A DNA stretch of 64,000 nucleotides from positions 46,522 to 110,521 of the forward strand of contig NZ_JANIAA010000035.1 in the NCBI RefSeq assembly GCF_024505145.1, written 5' to 3'. Shown in pieces: positions 58,523 to 64,000 of this stretch. How positions within the stretch are numbered: position 1 is the stretch's first letter; every line of letters begins with the position of its first letter. The DNA is from Streptomyces rugosispiralis (GTDB taxonomy: Bacteria; Actinomycetota; Actinomycetes; Streptomycetales; Streptomycetaceae). Position numbers and translations under genes: made by a program. Under the pieces are notes generated by a model. It had not been told where the DNA came from, searched no databases, and worked only from the letters and a program-made list of their open reading frames with translations.

Positions 58523-59647
58523 TCACGGGGGCGTGGGCACCGGCTCCCGGGGGACGGCGGCGGGCGTGCGCGGGGGTTCGCCGGGGGCCAGGGCCTCCGC
58601 CAGGGCCTCCCGCGCTACGGCCTGGCGTACGACGGTCTTCCGTACGGCGGCGGTCTCCGGCACGGCCACGGGGGCTTCGCGTACGGCGGTCTCGGGTACG
58701 GCGGGTTCGGGTACGGCGGGTTCGGGTACGGCGGTCTCGGGTACGGCGGTCTCTCGTACGACCACGGTGTCCCCGCGCACCCCCGCACCCACCCCCGACC
58801 GCGGAGCCCGGGAGAGCAGGACCACCCCGCGGGCGGCCGCCGCCGCGCCCGCGGCGGCCAGGGCCCAGCCGCCCGGACCGCCCCGGAACCGCTCGTCCAG
58901 CAGCACGATCCCGATGGCGGCCGCCGCCACCGGGTTGGCCAGGGTCAGGGTGGCCAGGGGCGCGCCGAGGCCGCTGCCGTAGGCGCTCTGGGACAGCAGC
59001 AGACCGCTCACCGCGAACGCCGCGACCAGCACGGCCACGACCGCGGTCCGCCAGGAGACCAGGGCCGCCCCGGGGGCGCGGGAGTCGGCGAGCGCGACCG
59101 TGAGGGTCTGGGTGAGCGCCGAGGCGACGCCGGAGGCGACCCCGGACGCGGTGGCGAACCGCAGCCCCCGGCCCGGCGTTCCGCGTCCCCCGCGCCCCGG
59201 CCGGACGCACAGCCCGATGAACGCCAGCACGACGCCCGCGAGCCCGACCGCCTCCGGCAGGCTCAGCGTCTCGCGCGGGGCCTCCCCGGCGGTGACCGGC
59301 AGCAGGGCGCCGAGGCCGAGCAGCGCCAGGACCACGCCCCGCCACTCGTCCCGGACCACCCGCCGCCCCGCGAGTCGCGCGCCCAGCGGGACGGCCGCCA
59401 CCAGGGTCAGCGCGCCGAGCGGCTGGACCAGGGTGAGCGGTCCGTACCGCAGCGCGGCCACATGCAGCAGGGCACCGGTGGAGTTGAGGCCGACCGCTCC
59501 CCACCAGGCGCCGCGCAGCAGCAGCCGCGGCATGCGCTCCGGCCGGCGCCGGCCGCCCGCGGCCAGCCGCTCCTGGGCCACGGCCGCGGTCGCGTAGGCG
59601 ACGGCCGAGGCGAGCGCGAGTGCGACGGCTATGACGGTCGGGTTCAT
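58523..59647 (-). CDS. EamA/DMT-family transporter with repeat tail
   Basis: This is a 374-residue, ~10-helix exporter-like protein. NPTVIAVALALASAVAYATA starts the first EamA half, ALRYGPLTLVQPLGALTLV follows, and the second half has LATLTLANPVAAAAIGIVLL and LDERFRGGPGGW. The last ~80 residues are polar and carry five ETAVP/EPAVP units plus RKTVVRQAVAREALAEAL. ATG 59647. It is divergent from TetR across a six-box operator array, so the TetR probably represses it. Substrate unknown. Confidence 0.88.
   Translation of the reverse strand: MNPTVIAVALALASAVAYATAAVAQERLAAGGRRRPERMPRLLLRGAWWGAVGLNSTGALLHVAALRYGPLTLVQPLGALTLVAAVPLGARLAGRRVVRDEWRGVVLALLGLGALLPVTAGEAPRETLSLPEAVGLAGVVLAFIGLCVRPGRGGRGTPGRGLRFATASGVASGVASALTQTLTVALADSRAPGAALVSWRTAVVAVLVAAFAVSGLLLSQSAYGSGLGAPLATLTLANPVAAAAIGIVLLDERFRGGPGGWALAAAGAAAAARGVVLLSRAPRSGVGAGVRGDTVVVRETAVPETAVPEPAVPEPAVPETAVREAPVAVPETAAVRKTVVRQAVAREALAEALAPGEPPRTPAAVPREPVPTPP
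58681..58755 (-). repeat. five 15-bp coding repeats (ETAVP/EPAVP)
   Basis: Contiguous 15-bp units starting GTACGGCGG(T/G) on the plus strand encode E(T/P)AVP five times in the DMT protein's cytoplasmic tail. Confidence 0.88.
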
Positions 59648-59710
59648 CCCACCGTGCCTTCCTCTGGGCACTGTCTGCCTGCCGGCCAGCGGCGCTATCG
59701 GCACACAGAC

Positions 59711-59806
59711 GTATCGATACGAGAGTGTACCGGTGCAGGGGCGTATCGGTACAAGCGCGTATCGGTACAAGCGCGTATCGGTACGCGGATGTGTCGGTAC
59801 ACTGCG
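59711..59806. promoter_or_regulatory. array of six operator-like boxes at an exact 16-bp period
   Basis: Ten-base boxes start at 59711, 59727, 59743, 59759, 59775 and 59791: GTATCGATAC, GTACCGGTGC, GTATCGGTAC three times, and GTGTCGGTAC. The first is a perfect palindrome and the others are near-palindromes. They fill the promoter region between the DMT and TetR genes. Sixteen base pairs is 1.5 helical turns, so alternate boxes fall on the same face. The likely ligand is the adjacent TetR protein. Confidence 0.85.
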
Positions 59807-59854
59807 TGGTCGGGGAGGGGAGCCGGAGTCCGGTGGACCGAGGAGGAGGACCCG

Positions 59855-60475
59855 ATGGCGACGCAGAGCCCGGAGACGGACGCGCCGCAGCGCCGTTCCA
59901 AGATCACTCCCGAACGGGAGCAGGAGTTCTACCAGGCGGTCCTCGATCTGCTCCAGGAGGGCGGCTACGAGGCCCTCACCATCGAGGCGGTCGCCGCCCG
60001 CACCCGCGCCAGCCGCTCCACCCTCTACCGGCAGTGGTGCACCAAGCCCCAGCTCGTCGTCGCCGCGCTGCGCTCGTGCAAGCGCCCCTTCGCGCTGGAG
60101 GGCATCGACACCGGCTCCCTCGCGGGCGATCTGCGCGCCGTGGCGGAGGCCGTGGGCGAGGCGGGGGAGGTGTGCGGCGGTGACACCGCGCTGGTGTACG
60201 CCCTCGGGCACGCCGCGCTGCAGAACCCCGATCTGCTGCAGGCGCTGCGCGCCGCGCTGATCGAGCACGAGGTGAAGACGATCCAGGCGATGGTCCGCCG
60301 GGGCGTGGAGCGCGGCGAGGTGGCCGCGGACAACCCCGCCGTGGAGTTCGTCCCCACCCAGCTGATCGGCGCGATGCGAGTCCGCCATCTGCTCGAGGGG
60401 CGGGTCGCCGACCGCGCGTATCTGACGCGCTTCCTCGAGGCGTCGGTCTTCCCCGCGCTGGGGCTGGCGCCGTAA
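59855..60475 (+). CDS. TetR-family regulator
   Basis: This is a 206-residue regulator. The DNA-binding part reads KITPEREQEFYQAVLDLLQE, GGYEALTIEAVAARTRASRS and TLYRQWCTKPQLVVAALRSC. The rest is a TetR_C-like helical ligand domain (DTALVYALGHAALQNPDLLQ, IGAMRVRHLLEGRVADR). ATG 59855 lies just after AGGAGGAGGA. It is divergent from the DMT transporter with the box array between, so autorepression and control of the transporter are probable. Confidence 0.92.
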   Translation: MATQSPETDAPQRRSKITPEREQEFYQAVLDLLQEGGYEALTIEAVAARTRASRSTLYRQWCTKPQLVVAALRSCKRPFALEGIDTGSLAGDLRAVAEAVGEAGEVCGGDTALVYALGHAALQNPDLLQALRAALIEHEVKTIQAMVRRGVERGEVAADNPAVEFVPTQLIGAMRVRHLLEGRVADRAYLTRFLEASVFPALGLAP

Positions 60476-60500
60476 GGCCGTCGGCCGGGCTGCCCGGGCG

Positions 60501-61385
60501 TCAGATGATGGGTGGGCGGCCCAGCTTGGTCATGTGCCACACCGTGCGCCAGCGCATCGGACGGCGCCCCCCGCAGCCGGTGCGCAGCCCCTCCAGGAAG
60601 CCGCCCGCCCAGGCCCGCAGTCCGGTCAGGGAGCGGGTGCGGGCGAGCGTGAGCAGCGTCCAGGTGGCCAGATAGAGCGGCACCAGCGGCAGCGGCAGAT
60701 GACGGCGGGCCAGCCAGACCCGGTTACGGGCGGTCATCCGGTAGTAGACGGCGTGCCGGGCGGGGGAGGTCCGGGGGTGCTGGAGCAGCAGTTCGGGGAC
60801 GTAGACGACCTTCCAGCGCGCGTCGAGGGCCCGCCAGGCGAGGTCGGTCTCCTCATGGGTGAAGAAGAACTCGTCCGGCCAGCCGCCGATCTGCTCCAGC
60901 ATCGCCATCGACAGGCCGTGGGCGCCGCCGAGGAAGGTGGTCACCTCGCCGCCGCGCATCGGGTCGGACGCGCGCAGCCGGGGCACGTGGCGGCGCTGGG
61001 TCTCGCCCGTCTCGTCGGCGATGCGGAAGCTCACGATGCCCAGGCGCGGGTCCTCGGCGTACAGATCGCGCACCCGGCGGAAGACATCGGCGTCCACCAG
61101 CAGCCCGTCGTCGTCGAGGTCGATCACCACGTCCACGTCGCCGAACTCGCGCAGCCGCCGCCAGGCGACGTTACGGCCGCCCGAGACCCCGAGGTTCTCG
61201 GCCAGCTCGACCGCGGTCACCTCGGCGGGCAACTCCGGGAGCGGGGAGCCGTTGCCGACGACCACGACGCGGGCCGGAGGCACGTCCTGTTTCGCGACCG
61301 ACTCCAGCAGGGCGGCCACCTCTCTGGGCCGGTTGCCCATGGTCAGGATGGCGATACCCAGGCGTGGTTCGGGGGCGGCGGGCAC
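60501..61385 (-). CDS. GT2-family glycosyltransferase
   Basis: This is a 294-residue glycosyltransferase with a GT-A fold. LGIAILTMGNRPREVAALLE and ARVVVVGNGSPLPELPAEV are the start, and the metal-binding DxD-like region is VDVVIDLDDDGLLVDADVF. HEETDLAWRALDARWKVVYV is the usual acid/WR segment. GTG 61385 has GGAG upstream. Two weakly hydrophobic C-terminal segments may touch the membrane. The gene is single. Sugar and acceptor unknown; rhamnosyl- or galactofuranosyl-like transferases look similar. Confidence 0.9.
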   Translation of the reverse strand: MPAAPEPRLGIAILTMGNRPREVAALLESVAKQDVPPARVVVVGNGSPLPELPAEVTAVELAENLGVSGGRNVAWRRLREFGDVDVVIDLDDDGLLVDADVFRRVRDLYAEDPRLGIVSFRIADETGETQRRHVPRLRASDPMRGGEVTTFLGGAHGLSMAMLEQIGGWPDEFFFTHEETDLAWRALDARWKVVYVPELLLQHPRTSPARHAVYYRMTARNRVWLARRHLPLPLVPLYLATWTLLTLARTRSLTGLRAWAGGFLEGLRTGCGGRRPMRWRTVWHMTKLGRPPII

Positions 61386-61594
61386 GGTGGGACTCCAGAG
61401 TTCGGTTGCGATGCCCGCGATCGTAACCGTTCACTCAGAAGGGTACTTCCGTACGGCTGATGTTCATCAAGGACTGCCCTTGAACCAAGGGAACCCTAGG
61501 TTACCGCGCACGCCTGACCAGCGCCTATGACCAGGCACGACTGAGCCCCGCCCAGCGCAACGGGGGATGCGCATGGACGGGGCAGCCAGGTGTG

Positions 61595-61756
61595 TTACCG
61601 GGGCTGGTGACCCTTGGCTTGGATCTTCGCTCGCATCCTGGCCACAAGGTCAGCGTGTGCCCAGTCTTGCAACGCCTTGCCGCGTCCAGTCTTCTCTACG
61701 AGCTGCGCCCCCTTCACCCGCCCGGGACGCTTGCTCAGTCGGATCTCCTTCGCCAC
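61595..61756 (-). CDS. small basic protein, 53 residues
   Basis: GTG 61756 is preceded by GAGGGGGAA and opens a short frame ending TAA at 61595: MAKEIRLSKRPGRVKGAQLV, then EKTGRGKALQDWAHADLVAR, then MRAKIQAKGHQPR. It is rich in Lys and Arg with an even spread and has no hydrophobic run, so probably a soluble, possibly nucleic-acid-binding protein. It is the fourth small gene after the XRE regulator and follows the 33-residue membrane gene by 13 bp. Family not recognised. Confidence 0.65.
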   Translation of the reverse strand: MAKEIRLSKRPGRVKGAQLVEKTGRGKALQDWAHADLVARMRAKIQAKGHQPR

Positions 61757-61769
61757 TGTCTTCCCCCTC

Positions 61770-61871
61770 TCAGATTTTCCCCGTGGCAGCGAGCGTGATG
61801 AGCGCGGAGCACGCCACGTAAACGGCCAGATGGAACGACGCGTCAGCCAGCCAGCGCACTGCCCGCCTCAC
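61770..61871 (-). CDS. 33-residue single-helix membrane peptide
   Basis: GTG 61871 overlaps the preceding stop (GTGA), giving MRRAVRWLADASFHLAVYVA followed by CSALITLAATGKI. Residues ~13-30 form one membrane helix behind a basic N terminus (Arg-Arg). The tight coupling and same-strand context with three other small genes argue that it is translated. No family recognised; small membrane peptides in such operons can be toxins, immunity factors or regulators, but nothing here shows which. Confidence 0.6.
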   Translation of the reverse strand: MRRAVRWLADASFHLAVYVACSALITLAATGKI

Positions 61872-62119
61872 CGCTGCGCCAACCGGTCACGTACGGCTTG
61901 AGCGCGGGGCACCCCTTCGGCGGTAAGCCGTTCGATTTCCCTGCGCAACCGCTGTTCTACGGCCAGATCACACCGGGCGCATTCACAAGGTGGCCACGCG
62001 TCCGACAAGAGGGGTTCCAGCTCGTCAGTGGCAGTGTCGTAGACCTTCGTCGGCTCGAAGGTCTGCCCGCTGTCCCGTGACACGCGAACGGTCATGCGAC
62101 CACTTCCGGCCCTACTCAT
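61868..62119 (-). CDS. 83-residue hydrophilic protein with Cys pair
   Basis: The product starts SRAGSGRMTVRVSRDSGQTF and contains a CECARCD motif in the middle, then AVEQRLRREIERLTAEGV and ends RAQAVRDRLAQR. The C-x-C-x2-C could bind metal. The ATG at 62119 overlaps the preceding stop (ATGA). No known family. It is part of the XRE-linked small-gene operon. Confidence 0.7.
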   Translation of the reverse strand: MSRAGSGRMTVRVSRDSGQTFEPTKVYDTATDELEPLLSDAWPPCECARCDLAVEQRLRREIERLTAEGVPRAQAVRDRLAQR

Positions 62120-62502
62120 GCGGACGTCTCAGCGGCCGGTGTGGGGCTTACGGCACTCTCTTCTTTGTCCGGTACCGGCAGCCGCATTCCGCGTGACTCA
62201 GCGACCCTCAGAGCGTCGCTGAGGCATTCGGCCAGTCGGGTGCCGACATACCTCAGCTCTCCGTGCGATGCCTTCGTATCCTTAAGCACTTTAAGTGCGT
62301 ACTCAAGGACGTCCGTCCCCATGCCGAGTTGTGCCGCTTCCATTTCGTCGGCGAGTTTGGATACGTATCCGCCGTCATCGGCCCCACTCAGCAAGCATGG
62401 CCTGCCGTCGTCCGTCGTCCAGGGGAGTAATCGGGGAACGTGCCCCGTCGAAATATCGGCAAGGTTCTGCCGTCGCCATCGGTCGCCTTCCGTCCTCTGC
62501 AT
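62116..62502 (-). CDS. 128-residue protein of unknown function
   Basis: Mostly helical and polar: VPRLLPWTTDDGRPCLLSGA near the start, SKLADEMEAAQLGMGTDVLE, YALKVLKDTKASHGELRYVG, TRLAECLSDALRVAESRGMR. There is no signal peptide or membrane helix. ATG 62502 follows AAAGGGGG by eight bases. It lies 122 bp after the XRE gene and overlaps the next small gene (ATGA). I recognise the pattern as common in Streptomyces accessory regions, with no assigned function. Confidence 0.75.
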   Translation of the reverse strand: MQRTEGDRWRRQNLADISTGHVPRLLPWTTDDGRPCLLSGADDGGYVSKLADEMEAAQLGMGTDVLEYALKVLKDTKASHGELRYVGTRLAECLSDALRVAESRGMRLPVPDKEESAVSPTPAAETSA

Positions 62503-62624
62503 GGTGCGGCCCCCTTTGCCGTCAGTCGGTAAAGGGGACCGTATGAGCCGACGGCCCATCAATCCATACGCAGAGCGGAGCAGTTCAAAAAAGCTGCGCG
62601 CCGAACTACCACGCTCCGCAGTAG

Positions 62625-63866
62625 CTAGCCAGTGATCCCAAGGTGAGTTGCCATGCTCCGCATCTCTTCCGTCAGCGTCCGCTTGCGGTTCTTGAGGATA
62701 TCTTCCATCACGCGTCGTGCCATGGGCTGATGAGTGATCCACACGTCACCAGTTTCACGAAGGTTGACAAGCTCATCCATGGCGTCTTGGTGGGACCCCA
62801 GTAGGACGTGAGCGTGGGCAACGTCAAGCCGATGGCGACCCCAGTTGTTCGTGTTCAAGCGGCCGAAGTTTTTCACGGCCTTGGGGCTGAGTGGACCTTC
62901 GTCGGCCCGCCGCAGAACGCCACGCGCATCACCGGCAAGGGCTAGGTCCTCAACCGCCTTCGCCTCAGCGGTCACAGGGCCGAAGGCGCTCCAATGCGAA
63001 GGGAATTCGGCGTGTTCCCGTTCCAGCGCCCCCGCAGCAGTAGCCGCCATTCGTCGGGCCTGCTTTGCCTCATCCTGCCGGTTGTTTCTCCGGGCAGCAG
63101 CGGCAACCCTGAGCCACAGCTCACCCCACACAGCAAGCTGCGCGGGCGTCGCCTGGGACATGCGCGGTTCAATTTCCGCTGCCGTCTGTGCTGCAAGGTG
63201 TTCGCTCTCGTCAAACCGGTCTTGCCGGAGCAACAACCAGCACAGCCCTACAACTCCCGTTGCCGCCACCTGAGTTTGCCCTGTCTCGCGGGCAAGCCGG
63301 ATGGCCTCAGCGAGTGCGTAATAGGCCATGTCGTATTGACGAACCTGCGTCAGGTACTTCCCCGTGAGTAACAGCGCATGAGCCCGCGCGATCATCGCGT
63401 GTTGCTGCTCTTCACCCTCAAGGGTGGACACGGCAGCCTCAGAGGAACGTAGCAAGTCGGGGAGCTTCTGCGCAACGGACGTGTACCGGTCGGCCTGGTA
63501 GAGCGCGTGGCCGTCCTGAACGCGCTGCCGGATGCCGGACGGCTCCTCAGCCTCACCAGGCTCCGACAAGGGCGCAGCGAGCCCAATAGGGGGCATGAGG
63601 GCGCGCCTCAGCTCAGCGAGGTAACGGCGGTTCGCTTTATCCTGCGGACCCAGTACGGACTTTGGCGACTCGGTGGCGAACAGTGCGGATGTGGAGGCTC
63701 CTAGCGCGCGTGCAAGAGCGTGCAGGGTCTCCATGGTGACGTGGCCACCTTGTTCAACTTTTCGAACGGTACTCAGCGAGAGATCAGCCGCTTCGGCCAG
63801 CCCCTCTTGGCTGAGCCCGGCCGTGCGGCGGAGTTTCCTGATGTTGTCGGCCAATCCTGCGGACAT
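62625..63866 (-). CDS. XRE-family regulator with TPR-like sensor domain
   Basis: This is a 413-residue protein. The N-terminal HTH_3 is clear: LADNIRKLRRTAGLSQEGLA, EAADLSLSTVRKVEQGGHVT and METLHALARALG. The remaining ~340 residues are helical repeats of TPR type (AMIARAHALLLTGKYLTQVR, QYDMAYYALAEAIRLARETG, LWLRVAAAARRNNRQDEAKQ). Such regulators in Streptomyces often sense a small molecule or peptide. ATG 63866 with GAGGTGA upstream is preferred over GTG 63872. The gene begins a lower-GC block with four small genes after it. Confidence 0.88.
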   Translation of the reverse strand: MSAGLADNIRKLRRTAGLSQEGLAEAADLSLSTVRKVEQGGHVTMETLHALARALGASTSALFATESPKSVLGPQDKANRRYLAELRRALMPPIGLAAPLSEPGEAEEPSGIRQRVQDGHALYQADRYTSVAQKLPDLLRSSEAAVSTLEGEEQQHAMIARAHALLLTGKYLTQVRQYDMAYYALAEAIRLARETGQTQVAATGVVGLCWLLLRQDRFDESEHLAAQTAAEIEPRMSQATPAQLAVWGELWLRVAAAARRNNRQDEAKQARRMAATAAGALEREHAEFPSHWSAFGPVTAEAKAVEDLALAGDARGVLRRADEGPLSPKAVKNFGRLNTNNWGRHRLDVAHAHVLLGSHQDAMDELVNLRETGDVWITHQPMARRVMEDILKNRKRTLTEEMRSMATHLGITG

Positions 63867-63927
63867 CGGCACTCACCTCACGCCTAGGGTAGCCCTCGCC
63901 GTAGCTGAGCAACGCTGAGTGGTCAAC

Positions 63928-63943
63928 CCAGAAGATCATCTGG
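63928..63943. promoter_or_regulatory. candidate operator upstream of XRE
   Basis: CCAGAAGATCATCTGG is a 16-bp near-perfect palindrome (one mismatched pair) about 60 bp upstream of the XRE start. TTGACC on the minus strand overlaps its edge and could be a -35 element. Autoregulation is plausible. Confidence 0.5.
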
Positions 63944-64000
63944 TCTGCCGTCAGGGTCCTCCCCAGGTAGCGGGTACGGGGCTACATGCCTTGCGATAAG

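Noticed and set aside
59711..59806. CRISPR-like array or replication iterons
   Set aside because: Repeats are 16 bp with no unique 30-bp spacers and no cas or rep genes. The location in a TetR/transporter divergent promoter fits operators better.
61386..61594. Attachment site or tRNA 3' end at the edge of the low-GC block
   Set aside because: Only short direct and inverted motifs (CCCTTGAACCAAGGG) were seen, with no tRNA remnant and no matching repeat on the far side inside the window.
1..64000. tRNA, rRNA, insertion sequences, CRISPR arrays or large antibiotic gene clusters
   Set aside because: I saw no cloverleaf with a standard T-loop, no transposase or integrase motif, no spacer array, and no PKS or NRPS modules. 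The only structured RNAs I could support are the B12 riboswitch and RNase P RNA.

Overview
The window looks like a piece of a Streptomyces chromosome. GC content is very high with strong third-position GC, starts are often GTG or TTG with 4-bp ATGA/GTGA/TTGA overlaps, and the gene content (F420-type luciferase-like oxidoreductase, CYP157-type P450, SpoIIE phosphatase, bL37-like ribosomal peptide, iron-box siderophore lipoprotein, KstR-like repressor) fits actinobacteria. All functional calls come from motifs and remembered family features; no database search was run.

Layout. 1-584: 5' part of a murG gene with no cell-division neighbours. 915-1481: secreted protein made of three near-identical 39-residue units. 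1529-7625 (minus): five translationally coupled genes behind a cobalamin riboswitch, encoding two surface-anchored proteins (one an alpha/alpha-toroid) and a complete ECF transporter, read here as a cobalamin/cobamide capture and uptake system. 7636-12824: GNAT, a P450 lacking the ExxR arginine, MBL-fold hydrolase, aldehyde dehydrogenase and 3Fe-4S ferredoxin. 12910-17986: LuxR regulator, KstR-like TetR repressor, and a GT4/methyltransferase/toroid operon; KstR-type boxes lie before kstR and before this operon. 18026-24430: small membrane proteins, LLM oxidoreductase, amidase, methyltransferase, MFS pump and a broken LuxR gene. 24609-27734: a third KstR-type box before enoyl-CoA hydratase, zinc alcohol dehydrogenase and SDR genes, a plausible beta-oxidation-like steroid/lipid module.

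27883-31620: iron region with an iron box between a repeat-tailed protein and a siderophore-binding lipoprotein. 31699-36238: housekeeping genes (Nif3, zinc-ribbon protein with an apparent CTG start, RNase H/phosphatase fusion, KDPG aldolase, YaaA). 36459-40773: alpha-glucosidase, Uma2 nuclease, RNase P RNA, zinc-ribbon protein, bL37-like peptide, VOC protein. 40811-48473: an organic-acid island with tartrate-type dehydrogenase, LysR, a fluoroacetate-dehalogenase-like enzyme, MHS transporter, CaiB CoA-transferase, citryl-CoA-lyase-like protein and IclR.

48555-56400: an accessory chaperone operon dnaK-grpE-cbpA-cbpM-clpB, with DUF2267, a UBP zinc finger and a decayed cNMP/thioredoxin-reductase gene downstream. 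56565-60475: broken PAS/ATPase gene, SpoIIE phosphatase, DMT transporter, and a TetR gene behind six operator-like boxes at an exact 16-bp period. 60501-61385: GT2 glycosyltransferase. 61595-63943: an XRE/TPR regulator followed by four tightly packed small genes in visibly lower-GC DNA, probably accessory. Short tandem repeats are unusually common across the window, both between and inside genes.
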